Source: an uncultured Oscillospiraceae bacterium
Lineage (GTDB): Bacteria > Bacillota > Clostridia > Oscillospirales > Ruminococcaceae
DNA: 64,000 nucleotides
NCBI GenBank assembly: GCA_934448295.1
Contig: CAKSEY010000004.1
Span: 185,814-249,813 of the forward strand
Direction: 5' to 3'
The notes beneath the pieces are model-generated. The model was not told the DNA's origin. It saw only the letters and a program-made list of their open reading frames with translations, and did not search any database. Position 1 is the first letter of the stretch, and the number at the start of each line of letters is the position of its first letter. A program made the translations under genes and the position numbers. Shown here one piece after another: positions 23,635 to 32,671 of the stretch.

Positions 23635-24753
23635 TTATTCACCGCGTCCCTGGGAGTCCTGCGTCTCCCCGAAGAACTGCACCACCTCGCGCATAAGCGC
23701 CTCCACCATATCCGGTCTGCCGGTGCTGTAAGAGGAAGCTCCCGGGGCTCTCAGCGTAACAGTGCCGAAATCGCCGTTCGCCGCCGGCAGGGTTATCGTG
23801 ACCGTTACCCTGCCGCGCTCCTCCGTCATGGAGAAGCTGCCGCCGCTGACTGAAGCGAAGCGCTTTATCAGCGGAATCCCGTAGCCGATACGCTGGCTGC
23901 TGAAATTAAGCTCCCTCACGCCGGAGAAATCCCGGCTGGAGAACATCACGCTGTCGTTCGTTATCCGGAACTCCACGAAGCTCCTGCCGGGCTGTTCCCG
24001 CCGATATACCGCCAGGATCGGTTCGCTGTCCTTCGGGGAATACAGCAGCGCGTTCTGCACTGCGTTCACCAGAGCCACCACCGCCCGGCGGCTGTCCGCG
24101 TATATCCGCAGATCCTGCGGGTCGGTCAGCACCTCCAGCCGCCTGCCGCATTTGGCGAGGACAGCGTTGCAGCGCTCCGCGAGATTCAGCGCCAGTTCGC
24201 CCGCGTCAACGACCGTGCGATTCTGTTCCGCGCAGAACATATTCGCGTATTCAAACGCGTTCCCGCACAGCGCTGCGATGTTGGACATTGCGCTCTCTAT
24301 CGCGAGAACATCTGACAGCTTCGAGTAGTCCCTTACCTCGGAAAGCGCCACCCGCAGCCTTGACGAGCTGCTCCACACCGCCGAGATATTCATTTCCACG
24401 GCATTGTAGAGCGCCAGCACCTCGGACGGGCTTTCAGTCAGCTCCCCGATATGCCGGGCTGCTTCAGAGGAGAAAATCTCGCAGACATAGGCAACGCTCT
24501 CGCCTATGTCGTTCTTTATCGGATATATCCGGCAGCAGGAAAACCTGTCCTCCCGGCACAGCGGGAATTCCATGACCCTGCCCAGCGGCTCGGGGACCGT
24601 CCCGCGGATATAGCCGAGCAGGCTCTCCCCCGGGCGGAACGTCCCGTCTGAACTCTGCACGCAGCAGAATCGGTTGTCCAGGCACACCAGCGGATTCCCG
24701 CCGGAAAGCATGGAAAGATACGGCTTGTAAATATCGCTCAGTGACGTCTGCAT
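23635..24753 (-). CDS. Histidine-kinase-like ATPase-domain protein lacking a phospho-acceptor
   Basis: 372 residues, soluble. The N-terminal third (about 1-110) has the size and pattern of a PAS-like sensor; the middle is helical; the C-terminal part (about 215-330) is a GHKL ATPase with ALVNAVQNALLYSPKD (N box), ITNDSV and QRIGYGIPLIKRFASVSGG (G box). No H-box histidine of the HDLRTP kind is seen in the helical part, so it may bind ATP without classical autokinase activity. It follows pepF by ten bases on the same strand, so they form an operon. Partner unknown. Confidence 0.7.
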   Translation of the reverse strand: MQTSLSDIYKPYLSMLSGGNPLVCLDNRFCCVQSSDGTFRPGESLLGYIRGTVPEPLGRVMEFPLCREDRFSCCRIYPIKNDIGESVAYVCEIFSSEAARHIGELTESPSEVLALYNAVEMNISAVWSSSSRLRVALSEVRDYSKLSDVLAIESAMSNIAALCGNAFEYANMFCAEQNRTVVDAGELALNLAERCNAVLAKCGRRLEVLTDPQDLRIYADSRRAVVALVNAVQNALLYSPKDSEPILAVYRREQPGRSFVEFRITNDSVMFSSRDFSGVRELNFSSQRIGYGIPLIKRFASVSGGSFSMTEERGRVTVTITLPAANGDFGTVTLRAPGASSYSTGRPDMVEALMREVVQFFGETQDSQGRGE

Positions 24754-24763
24754 TGCCCCTCCG

Positions 24764-26560
24764 TCAGTTCATCAGCTCTTCCATCTCGTCGATGAGCTCG
24801 CCGAACAGCTTCAGCGCGTCGGTCACGGGCTTGGTGGAGGTCATATCGACTCCCGCGCCCTTTAACAGCGAAATGGGATCCTTGGAGCAGCCGCCGCTCA
24901 GGAATCCGATATAATCCTTCACAGCGGGAGCGCCCTCCCTGAGAATACGCTGGCTCAGCGCGATCGCCGCCGAGAATCCGGTAGCGTACTGATAAACATA
25001 GTAATTGTAATAGAAGTGCGGGATACGCGCCCACTCCATATCAAGCTCATGGTCGATGATTATATCCTCGCCGTAGTAGAGCAGGTTCAGCTTTCTGTAA
25101 AGTTCGCAGAGGACGTCAGCGGTCAGGCTCTCGCCGTTTTCGGACATCTCGTTTATCTTCAGCTCGAACTCAGCGAACATGGTCTGGCGGTAAAGCGTGG
25201 TGCGGAACTGCTCCAGGAAGTAGTTTATGAGGTAAGCGCGGCGCTTCTTGTCGGTCGTGGTCTTGAGCAGGTGCTGCATCAGCAGGCTCTCGTTGCAGGT
25301 GGAGGCCACCTCGGCAACGAAAATCACATAATCCGCGTAAACCACCGGCTGGTTCTTGTTGGACAGATAAGAATGGATAGCGTGACCCATCTCATGAGCC
25401 AGCGTGAACTCGCTGTCCAGCGTGTCCTTGTGGTTCAGCAGAACATATGGGTGGACCCTTGCCCCGGCGGAATAAGCGCCGCTGCGCTTTCCCTCGTTTT
25501 CGTAAACGTCTATCCAGCGGTTCTCGATACCCTCCTTGAAGATGGCGCGGTAGTCCTCGCCCATCGGCGCAAGGGAGTCGTAAACCTCCTGCTTCGCCTG
25601 CTCAAAAGGTATCTTCACCTCGATATCGCTGACGATAGGCGCGTACAGGTCGTATGCGTGCAGCTCGTCAACGCCGAGCAGCTTCTTGCGGAGCTTCACA
25701 TACTTGTACATATAGTGCATATTCTCGTGGACTGCCTCGATGAGCTGCCTGTAAACCTCCACCGGGACCTCGTTTCCGTCAAGCGCCGCCTGGAGGGAGT
25801 TCTCATACTTCCTCGCCCGCGCGCGGAACGTCAGGCACTTCACCTGGGAAGCCAGCACTGCCGCAGAGGTGTTCTTGAAGCTCTCGTATACCCCGTAAAG
25901 GCTTTCAAACGCGGATCTTCTCAGCTCGCGTTCGGTGGAGTGCATGAGCGGGATATAGCTTCCGTGAGTTACCTGGTGCTTGTTTCCGTCCTTGTCGGTA
26001 GCGTCCGGGAATTTCAGGTCGGCGTCGTTAAACATGGAGAATATGGTGTCCGGGGAGCCTGTCATCTCGCCGGTAAGCGCCATTATGCGCTCCTCAGCCT
26101 CGGAGAGAACGTGCGCCCTTCTGCGGCGGACTCTGTCGATGCACAGGCGGTAAAGCTCCATTTCGGGCTGCTCCTTGAAGAAGCGCTCCATAGTGTCGTC
26201 GTCTATCGAAAGTATCTCCGGCGTAACGAACGCGGAGGCTCCGGAAATCTCTACAAACAGCATTTCAAGGCGGCTCACCATGTCCTGATACTTTGACTCG
26301 CGGGTGTCCTCGTCATTCTTTCGCTGGGCGTAGTTTATCAGGGATTCCAGCACAACGGTCATGCCGTCGTCCATCTTGAGGTAATCCAGCAGCTTCGCGG
26401 AATCAGCGCAGAGCTGCCCCTTGTATCCGGATATTATCCCGGCATAGCCCTTGGCCTTGGCAAAATCCTGCTCCCACGCCTCGTCCGTGGGGTAGATGTC
26501 CTCGATAGCCCACTTGTCCTCTGCGGGAATATCCTTTCTCTGGGGGATTCTTTCTGACAT
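24764..26560 (-). CDS. pepF: Oligoendopeptidase F
   Basis: 598 residues. M3-family zinc metallopeptidase that cleaves oligopeptides of roughly 6-20 residues in the cytoplasm. Zinc ligands are His389 and His393 with catalytic Glu390 (AHEMGHAIHS), and a downstream glutamate lies in the FVAEVASTCNE segment. The start is set at 26560 because TAGGAG lies seven bases upstream; the open frame continues upstream only through the MITE-like repeat and is not protein. Full length for the family. Confidence 0.95.
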   Translation of the reverse strand: MSERIPQRKDIPAEDKWAIEDIYPTDEAWEQDFAKAKGYAGIISGYKGQLCADSAKLLDYLKMDDGMTVVLESLINYAQRKNDEDTRESKYQDMVSRLEMLFVEISGASAFVTPEILSIDDDTMERFFKEQPEMELYRLCIDRVRRRRAHVLSEAEERIMALTGEMTGSPDTIFSMFNDADLKFPDATDKDGNKHQVTHGSYIPLMHSTERELRRSAFESLYGVYESFKNTSAAVLASQVKCLTFRARARKYENSLQAALDGNEVPVEVYRQLIEAVHENMHYMYKYVKLRKKLLGVDELHAYDLYAPIVSDIEVKIPFEQAKQEVYDSLAPMGEDYRAIFKEGIENRWIDVYENEGKRSGAYSAGARVHPYVLLNHKDTLDSEFTLAHEMGHAIHSYLSNKNQPVVYADYVIFVAEVASTCNESLLMQHLLKTTTDKKRRAYLINYFLEQFRTTLYRQTMFAEFELKINEMSENGESLTADVLCELYRKLNLLYYGEDIIIDHELDMEWARIPHFYYNYYVYQYATGFSAAIALSQRILREGAPAVKDYIGFLSGGCSKDPISLLKGAGVDMTSTKPVTDALKLFGELIDEMEELMN

Positions 26561-26578
26561 ATCAAAACTCCTATCTAA

Positions 26579-26806
26579 GGCAACACCGCACAAAGACCAT
26601 TTATTGGATTTTGCGCATGTCTTGCTTGCATCTTTTTCGTCATATCGCACAATTCGTCCTTGCAAGGCGTGTCTCCCCCTGCGGGGGGAGGTGGCACGCA
26701 GTGCCAGAGGGGCTGACCGAAAGACCAGCCTTGCTGCGTCCTCATTGTACAATCTAACGAAAAATCTGACTGCGCAATACACGCACAATCTTTGTGCGGT
26801 GTTGCC
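26579..26806. mobile_element. MITE-like element with 18-base perfect terminal inverted repeats
   Basis: Ends GGCAACACCGCACAAAGA (26579-26596) and its exact reverse complement (26789-26806) flank about 190 bases without a gene. The interior has a further hairpin-rich stretch with CCCCCTGCGGGGGG and GGCACGCAGTGCC. A shortened copy sits at 29800-29857. It separates pepF from the upstream membrane protein gene and contributes the false N-terminal extension of the pepF frame. Confidence 0.85.
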
Positions 26807-26812
26807 CAAAAA

Positions 26813-27370
26813 TCATTTCATTCTCTTGGAAATCTTAGGCTTCAGCACCTTTTCATAGAACGGGTAGAACAGCCCGAGGAAAACATCATAAAGCACGAAC
26901 GCGAAAGCGCCCAGTCCCAGCAGCACCCACTGACCGTACTGCCCGAACTCGCCCATATCCTCAAGGAGCTGGGACATTCCGAACAGGTATATCAGCACGC
27001 AGTAGCAGGACACCGCCGCTGCCGCGTACAGCCCGAGCTTCGCAGCCCAGCGCAGCACGAACACCTTTATCTTCAAAAGGTACTGCCGGACTATCGGGTA
27101 CCAGCCGAGCAGGAAAACAAACATCATGCTCGCCTCGTAATTCGCGGTGAACAGCATTGTGAGAAGTCCGACAGCCGCGTAGCTCACCAGACCGTACCTC
27201 ACGCCGAGCCGCTCCCTTATCACCCATATCAGCACCCCGGCGACTGCAGGGCTGACGTATTCGAAGCCGGGTATCATTCCCAGGCAGAACATCAAGGCAA
27301 GCGCCAGGCCGCTCATAATGCCGCACAGCGACACGATATAGGCAATGCCGGGGGTCTGTTTCTCAGCCAT
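26813..27370 (-). CDS. Polytopic membrane protein of unknown function
   Basis: 185 residues with about five or six hydrophobic segments (GLALALMFCLGMI, SPAVAGVLIWVI, AVGLLTMLFTA, LGLYAAAAVSCYCVLIYLF, WVLLGLGAFAFVLY) and a basic C-terminus. No enzyme motif; it resembles small Clostridia membrane proteins of the kind annotated with ECF-transporter-like or DUF labels, which I cannot confirm. The first eight bases overlap the end of tyrA, so translation is coupled. The MITE-like element begins seven bases after its stop. Confidence 0.75.
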   Translation of the reverse strand: MAEKQTPGIAYIVSLCGIMSGLALALMFCLGMIPGFEYVSPAVAGVLIWVIRERLGVRYGLVSYAAVGLLTMLFTANYEASMMFVFLLGWYPIVRQYLLKIKVFVLRWAAKLGLYAAAAVSCYCVLIYLFGMSQLLEDMGEFGQYGQWVLLGLGAFAFVLYDVFLGLFYPFYEKVLKPKISKRMK

Positions 27371-28226
27371 TCAGCGCCTTCTCCTGACCGTAGTACTTCA
27401 TGCTCTCTTCCTTGCGCTCCCTGCCGACCTTCAGCAGCTCCTTCAGGCGCGGCTTGTCGTCGTCAACCATTGCGTCGCGGTATTCCGTGAGCTTCTCGAT
27501 TATCGTGTTTATCTCAAACAGAAGTGCGTCCTTGTTGCACAGGAACAGGCTCGACCACATCTCCTCGTTGAGCTTTGCGACCCTGGTGAGGTCAAGGAAG
27601 CTGCCCGCTGAGAATCCGTCCGCGCGCAGCAGAGACGGGCTCTTGACGTAGGCGTTGGAAACAACGTGCGCAAGCTGCGAGGTGAACGCGATATTGATAT
27701 CGTGCTGTTCAGCGGTAGCTATCACCACCTGACCGAAGCCCATGCAGCTTCCCAGCGTGGATATAAGGTCTATCGCTATCTGCGGGGTGCTTTCAGTGGG
27801 GGTCAGGATATAGCTTGCCCTGACGAACATATCCGCCTTTGAGTAATCAAATCCGGAATTCTCCGTGCCCGCCATCGGGTGCGTGCCGAGGAAGTAAACT
27901 CCCTTTTCGTCAAGGATCGGGGTGCAGCCGTGAACCACATAGCCCTTTACGCCGCCGACGTCGATCACGATGGAGCCCTTGCGGAATCGGTCGGCGTTGC
28001 GCTTTACGAATTCCACCGTAGGAACGGGGTACAGCGCGATCACGGTGAGATTAGCCTCGCCTAAGCGGCTCTCGTCGATCTCCTCGTCGATGGCGCCCTG
28101 CTCCAGCGCCTTGCGGACGGTCTCCTTGTCGGTGTCTATTCCCATAATATGGTGGAACGTGTTCGCTTTCAGCGCCTTGCAGAACGACCCTCCGATAAGG
28201 CCCAGACCTACTACTGCTATATTCAT
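27363..28226 (-). CDS. tyrA: Prephenate dehydrogenase
   Basis: 287 residues. Oxidatively decarboxylates prephenate to 4-hydroxyphenylpyruvate for tyrosine synthesis. N-terminal Rossmann motif VVGLGLIGGSFCKAL, conserved DVGGVKG and FLGTHPMAGTENSGFDYS (the HPMAG histidine is catalytic in the family). There is no chorismate mutase or ACT domain, so it is the simple monofunctional form. No other aromatic pathway gene is in the window. Confidence 0.94.
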   Translation of the reverse strand: MNIAVVGLGLIGGSFCKALKANTFHHIMGIDTDKETVRKALEQGAIDEEIDESRLGEANLTVIALYPVPTVEFVKRNADRFRKGSIVIDVGGVKGYVVHGCTPILDEKGVYFLGTHPMAGTENSGFDYSKADMFVRASYILTPTESTPQIAIDLISTLGSCMGFGQVVIATAEQHDINIAFTSQLAHVVSNAYVKSPSLLRADGFSAGSFLDLTRVAKLNEEMWSSLFLCNKDALLFEINTIIEKLTEYRDAMVDDDKPRLKELLKVGRERKEESMKYYGQEKALNG

Positions 28227-28320
28227 TTTATTGCGTCCTTTCGGGATTTATATTTTTACAGAGTATATTTTACCACAATTCCGGAAAAATTTCAACCACT
28301 TTTATAATATAACACAAAAA

Positions 28321-28502
28321 GCGGTACACAATTCTGCATACCGCTCCAGACTGTCGATAAAGGCACATCTGCGTCGTCAGCGACACTTCGGCAGGCACAA
28401 AGCCTAGCCGAAGTGTCGCTTCCTAGCATCTGCACCTTTCTCAACAGTCTGGGATAGATATTTTTCGACAAAATGGGCGGTACACAATTCTGCGTACCGC
28501 TC
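28321..28502. repeat. Nested inverted-repeat element flanked by a duplicated hairpin
   Basis: Three layers. Outermost, the 26-base unit GCGGTACACAATTCTGC-A/G-TACCGCTC occurs twice in direct orientation (28321-28346 and 28477-28502), each itself a hairpin. Between them are inverted ends CCAGACTGT (28346-28354) and ACAGTCTGG (28444-28452) with further imperfect pairing (AAAGG/CCTTT). At the centre is a 14-base palindrome AGCGACACTTCGGC/GCCGAAGTGTCGCT (28379-28392, 28407-28420). No gene is inside. The right-hand hairpin probably terminates the DHH gene. Confidence 0.75.
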
Positions 28503-28522
28503 TAATTCTAATAAGCCGCTGT

Positions 28523-29560
28523 TCATTCAAGCTCCATAGTTTCCTTGCTTTCCTCCACCGGGATCTCCTTCGGCTCCTCTGCCTTGGGGCGGAGCTTGTC
28601 GATAACGTCAAGGAACAGGTTCTGTATCACACGGTTGAACTCAATGCTGATATCGAGTATCTTGCTTTCCTCTGCGAATCCTCCCGCCATGGAGCGGTGA
28701 CCGCCGCCGGAGCCAACGTCCTGGAGCGCCTCCGCTGCGATAGTGCCGGCGTTAAGCTCGTCCAGCTCGGAGCGTATCGAGAATTTGAAACCCTTTTCAC
28801 GTCTGGAATAAACCACCGCAAAGGTGACTACGTCAAGGTTCAGGATAAAGTCCGAAACAGTCGCCACAAAAGCGTCCGCGCACGGGAAATTCAGGAACGC
28901 GAACGCAACGCCGTTGTATATGTCGATGTTCTTCATCGCGTCAACGAACGCTTCCAGCTCGTCGTACTGTATAACTCCCGACTGGAACCTGCGTATAAGC
29001 TGATTGTCCGCCCGCGGGAATAGATAGCGGTAAACCTCGATGTCAAGCTCCGTCACGCCGCGGGTGAAATCCGCCGTGTCCATCTTTAAGCCGTAAAGCA
29101 GAGCCGTTGCAACGTCCTGCGGCATATCCATCTTGTAGGACATATAATAATCCGCGATAAGCGTAGCGCAGCTCCCGACTATGCGGATATCCTTGTATTT
29201 ATAATCTGCCGGGCAGAATGTGGGATGGTGGTCGATACAGGCTACCTCGTCGCCGACAAGGTCAAGTATATTTGCGTTGCCTTTCTGGGAATCCACCGTT
29301 ATGATGTAATCCTCGCTGGTCATGTCGGTCAGGTCGGAGGCAACGACCATCTTTATTCCGAACTCAGCAACCATATTCGCCGTTGCGGTGCGCTCGATAT
29401 TACCATGATGGCATATTGTGGTGGGTATCTTGAAACGCTCAAGAAGCACCTGAAGTCCGTAAGCGCTGGCGATAGCGTCAGGGTCTGGGAAATTATGGGT
29501 CTGTATAAAGACCCTGTGACCTTTAAGCAGGGTTATCAGCTCGCTAAGTTTCGGGGACAT
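28523..29560 (-). CDS. DHH-family phosphoesterase (NrnA-like)
   Basis: 345 residues from the ATG at 29560, which has AAGGAGG six bases upstream. The metal-binding motifs of the DHH/DHHA1 superfamily are present: HNFPDPDAIASAYGL, TVDSQKGN, CIDHHPTF and, near the C-terminus, GSGGGHRSMAGGF. Family members degrade nanoRNA, pAp or cyclic dinucleotide intermediates; which applies here cannot be told. A polar glutamate-rich tail of about 35 residues follows the DHHA1 domain. Monocistronic. Confidence 0.9.
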   Translation of the reverse strand: MSPKLSELITLLKGHRVFIQTHNFPDPDAIASAYGLQVLLERFKIPTTICHHGNIERTATANMVAEFGIKMVVASDLTDMTSEDYIITVDSQKGNANILDLVGDEVACIDHHPTFCPADYKYKDIRIVGSCATLIADYYMSYKMDMPQDVATALLYGLKMDTADFTRGVTELDIEVYRYLFPRADNQLIRRFQSGVIQYDELEAFVDAMKNIDIYNGVAFAFLNFPCADAFVATVSDFILNLDVVTFAVVYSRREKGFKFSIRSELDELNAGTIAAEALQDVGSGGGHRSMAGGFAEESKILDISIEFNRVIQNLFLDVIDKLRPKAEEPKEIPVEESKETMELE

Positions 29561-29766
29561 CGCGGCCCTCCTTATTCTGTCTGGAAAATTCCGGATTGGA
29601 TTATATTTCCGCACCATTATAATTATTTTATCACATTACTAAAAAAAAAGCAATAGTATTTTCGCAGAAATTTCACAAAAATTTGTACAAATGTAATACA
29701 ACAAGCGTTGTGTAACGCATTTTATTACATTTTGGGCGCATTGTGTGTCAGGAGTATTCAAAAATA

Positions 29767-29796
29767 AATTCCCGGACAAGATTCTGCCCGGGAATT
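29767..29796 (-). terminator. Terminator downstream of the second sensor kinase operon
   Basis: Nine-base stem AATTCCCGG/CCGGGAATT; on the minus strand followed by TATTTTTG. It lies beyond the short MITE-like copy. Confidence 0.75.
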
Positions 29797-29799
29797 TAA

Positions 29800-29857
29800 G
29801 GCAATACAGCACAAAGACCATTTGTTGGATTTTGTACGCGTCTTTCGCGGTATTGCC
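29800..29857. mobile_element. Internally deleted copy of the 26.6 kb MITE-like element
   Basis: The left 35 bases match the left end of the 26579 element with three or four changes (GGCAATACAGCACAAAGACC here), and the right end TCTTTCGCGGTATTGCC matches its right end. Only 58 bases long. It abuts the stop of the sensor kinase gene and precedes its terminator. Confidence 0.75.
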
Positions 29858-29862
29858 CTCGC

Positions 29863-31953
29863 TTACTCACTCAGCGGGAACGTCAGCGTCACCTTGAACA
29901 TATCGCCGTCGATCTCCAGCCGGAATTTTCCGCCGCAAGCCTGCGTGAAAGCCTGCGCGATGGAAAGCCCCAGCCCCGAGCCCTCGCTGCTGCGGGATTT
30001 ATCGCCCCGGGCGAAGCGCTCGAGTATCTCGTCAGCCGTGAAATCCATCTCATAGCCCGCGATATTCCGGATAGTCAGCACCGCGCTGCCGCCGGATTTT
30101 TGCAGCGAGAAATGTATACGCGTTCCGGCAAGGGAGTACTTCAGCGCGTTGTCAAGCAGATTCTGGAGTACGCGGTACAGCCGCCTGCCGTCGCTGACGA
30201 CCTCCACCGGAGGTTCGCATATTTCGGTTTTCAGCCCCAGCCCGGAGGCTTCGATTTTGTCCTGCATTTCCGCAAGGGTCTGGTTTGAGAGCCTTGTGAG
30301 GTCGAGAAGCTCGTGCTCTACCGTGATATCTCCGCTGGCGGTCTTGGCAAGCTCAAATACGTCCGCGACAATGGTTTTCAGCCGCTCGGATTTATTCTGG
30401 AGCACCTCAACGTACTCCCGGCACTGCGGCGAAAGCTCCTCCCTGGAAAGCAGGTCTATGTAGCTGATTATCGAGGTCAGCGGAGTTTTCAGGTCGTGGG
30501 ACACGTTGGTTATGAGCTCGATTTTCGTGTGCTCCGCGCGCACAGCCTCGGAAATGCTCTTTTCGTAGCTCTCGGACAGCTTCGCGAGTATTTCCGAGCT
30601 TTTAAGATAAGGAGATTTCTTGCTGAGCTGCGGGGCGCTGTCGTACTTCCCCGCGCAGATATCGCGTATCTGCTGTTCGACGAGGGCTTCGTCCCTGCTA
30701 ACGAGGTACCTGCCGTAGATGAAAATTCCCAGCACGACAAACCATATGAACAGAAGCGCTATCACAAACCCGATCATGGAATCCGTATAGTAATTGTAGC
30801 GCTGGCTCTCAAATATGCTCGCCGCCGGAATAAGCAGCGCCGCGCTCAGGGCAAGGAACGTGATGTCCATGCGGATAAGCTTCCGTGCGGCTCTGTCGGT
30901 GGAATAAAGCTCCCCCGTGACGAGCTCCTTTATAAAACGGAAGAATCCGCATATGCCGCGCCCGGAGAATTTCGCGCCCTCCCGGAGCATTTTAATCAGC
31001 TTCCAGCACAGGAATCCTTCGGCGAACTCCTTGTTCTTTATGCGGGCGCAAACGCTGAGGATAAGCCAGACCACCAGCGCAATGAATACGGCGATTCCCG
31101 CCGCACAGCCCACAACATTCACCACTGTTCTGAAATTTATATCAAACCCGATTTTTACATCATAATCACGGTAGGAAAAATCAGGGAAAGCAACAGACAT
31201 GAGATATGCGTAAAATGCCGTAATGCCGTAAATCACCTCATACGGCACCCGGAACAGCAGAGCAGGTCTGCTCACCGTTCCGTCCGGAGCCTCGCACAGC
31301 ACGCGGCAGAGAAGCGCCAGCGCGGCAAGCGTCAGCACCGCAAGCCCCGCGGAAGCCGCAAGCATTATCCTCATATTGTTCTGCGCGATATACCAGTTCT
31401 CCCGGTCTAATTCAACCTGTTCAACGCCTGGTCCCGCCTGTATGGTACAGCCGAAAGCGTCAAACAGTGTATTAAATACGCCCTCCGGTACCTTAACGCC
31501 GTCAGGGATCGTTATGCGGGATAGTCCTTCCTCCTCGTCCAGGGCTGCGGTCATGACTATATACGGCTCCACGTCGTTTTCCGCGTCAAACGCAGCGACT
31601 TCCCTGTATGTGGTATTTTCTCCGTAATAGCTGTCGTATATGGGAGTTTCCCCGCCGTCGCTGTGCAGATGATAATAGTAATCCGCTTTCTTTTCCGGCT
31701 CAACGCCCATGCTGAGCTGTTCCGCGCGGTCAACGGCTTGGTTCATAACCGACAGAAGGACGCCTTCATATCTGTCGGAATCAAAGTAATCCTCGTGTTC
31801 AAAGACATCGCGCCACATCCCGCTCTGACGGTAGCCGCTCTCTGAAATGTAACCCGGCATTGCGCCGATTATCCCGGCGCACAGCATTATCACCGCCGTG
31901 AGGAGCGCCTTAAATCCCCTGCTTCGGCTGAATCTTTTCCATTTTATATCCAA
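29863..31953 (-). CDS. Large membrane sensor histidine kinase
   Basis: 696 residues. An N-terminal membrane segment (about 15-35) leads to an extracytoplasmic domain to about 190, then a multi-helix membrane region (about 195-215, 235-255, 280-302, 365-380, 395-415). The phospho-acceptor is His486 in ITNVSHDLKTPLTSI, followed by a GHKL ATPase with NLLDNALKYS, and GSGLGLSIAQAF. The frame starts at TTG (31951-31953), overlapping the regulator gene by 44 bases; the ribosome site is weak, so the start is uncertain. Signal unknown. Confidence 0.9.
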   Translation of the reverse strand: MDIKWKRFSRSRGFKALLTAVIMLCAGIIGAMPGYISESGYRQSGMWRDVFEHEDYFDSDRYEGVLLSVMNQAVDRAEQLSMGVEPEKKADYYYHLHSDGGETPIYDSYYGENTTYREVAAFDAENDVEPYIVMTAALDEEEGLSRITIPDGVKVPEGVFNTLFDAFGCTIQAGPGVEQVELDRENWYIAQNNMRIMLAASAGLAVLTLAALALLCRVLCEAPDGTVSRPALLFRVPYEVIYGITAFYAYLMSVAFPDFSYRDYDVKIGFDINFRTVVNVVGCAAGIAVFIALVVWLILSVCARIKNKEFAEGFLCWKLIKMLREGAKFSGRGICGFFRFIKELVTGELYSTDRAARKLIRMDITFLALSAALLIPAASIFESQRYNYYTDSMIGFVIALLFIWFVVLGIFIYGRYLVSRDEALVEQQIRDICAGKYDSAPQLSKKSPYLKSSEILAKLSESYEKSISEAVRAEHTKIELITNVSHDLKTPLTSIISYIDLLSREELSPQCREYVEVLQNKSERLKTIVADVFELAKTASGDITVEHELLDLTRLSNQTLAEMQDKIEASGLGLKTEICEPPVEVVSDGRRLYRVLQNLLDNALKYSLAGTRIHFSLQKSGGSAVLTIRNIAGYEMDFTADEILERFARGDKSRSSEGSGLGLSIAQAFTQACGGKFRLEIDGDMFKVTLTFPLSE

Positions 31954-32626
31954 TTCCCCACACCACCTTTAAATATCTCGGCTCGTTCGGATCTATCTCG
32001 ATCTTCTCGCGAATCCTGCGGATATGCACCATTATCGTGTTCTCCACTGAGAATGCCGTTTCGTTCCATACGCGTTCATAAATTTCCTCGGCAGAGAACA
32101 CCCTGCCGGGCTTCGACATCAGCAGCTCCACTATGCTGTACTCCTTCGGCGTGAGCTTCACCGGCTCGCCGTCAACGTACAGCCGCCGCTCCTCCCGGCG
32201 CAGCGCAAGCCCGCCGAGCACTATGTCCGCGCCGCTCCTGTTGTTGTAATCGCCCAGCGACAGATACCGCCTGAGCTGCGATTTCACCCGCGCTATAAGC
32301 TCCGCCGGCGAAAACGGCTTCGTGACGTAATCGTCCGCGCCCACTGAAAGTCCCAGTATCTTGTCGCTCTCCTCGGTCTTGGCGGAGAGCATTATCACCG
32401 GGATATTCCGCTCGGAGCGTATCTTTATCGTGGCTGAGATACCGTCCATCTCCGGCATCATTATGTCGATGATTATGAGATGTATCTCGCCCTCGGTCAG
32501 CCGCTCGACAGCATCCCTGCCGTTGTACGCCGGGACTGCCTCGATGCCCTCCCGCTCCAGCAGGCGGATTATCGCCGTGACTATCTCGCGGTCGTCGTCT
32601 ACAACGAGTACGCGCTGTTTGTCCAT
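31910..32626 (-). CDS. OmpR-family response regulator
   Basis: 238 residues. Receiver with Asp54 (IIIDIMMPEMDG) and KPFSP lysine; winged-helix output domain with LTPKEYSIVELLMSKPGRVFS and VENTIMVHIRRIREKI. AGGAGG precedes the ATG. Upstream at 32672-32705 three 11-base direct repeats of the TTACA type look like an operator for an OmpR-class dimer, which suggests autoregulation. Pairs with the overlapping kinase gene. Confidence 0.94.
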   Translation of the reverse strand: MDKQRVLVVDDDREIVTAIIRLLEREGIEAVPAYNGRDAVERLTEGEIHLIIIDIMMPEMDGISATIKIRSERNIPVIMLSAKTEESDKILGLSVGADDYVTKPFSPAELIARVKSQLRRYLSLGDYNNRSGADIVLGGLALRREERRLYVDGEPVKLTPKEYSIVELLMSKPGRVFSAEEIYERVWNETAFSVENTIMVHIRRIREKIEIDPNEPRYLKVVWGIGYKMEKIQPKQGI

Positions 32627-32671
32627 CGGACTACCTCCTTTTTCTTTGGTGATTACATAATAACATGAAAT

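Noticed and set aside
25016..26296. 426-codon open frame on plus inside pepF
   Set aside because: Antisense shadow of pepF with no ribosome site and a valine/leucine/arginine-rich translation typical of mirrored codon bias.
26561..26809. N-terminal extension of the pepF frame by 83 codons
   Set aside because: The extension is the MITE-like repeat read in frame; a good ribosome site and the normal oligoendopeptidase start are at 26560.
28321..28502. CRISPR array or integron attC site
   Set aside because: Only two direct repeats separated by 130 bases of palindromic DNA, no spacers, no cas or integrase gene nearby.
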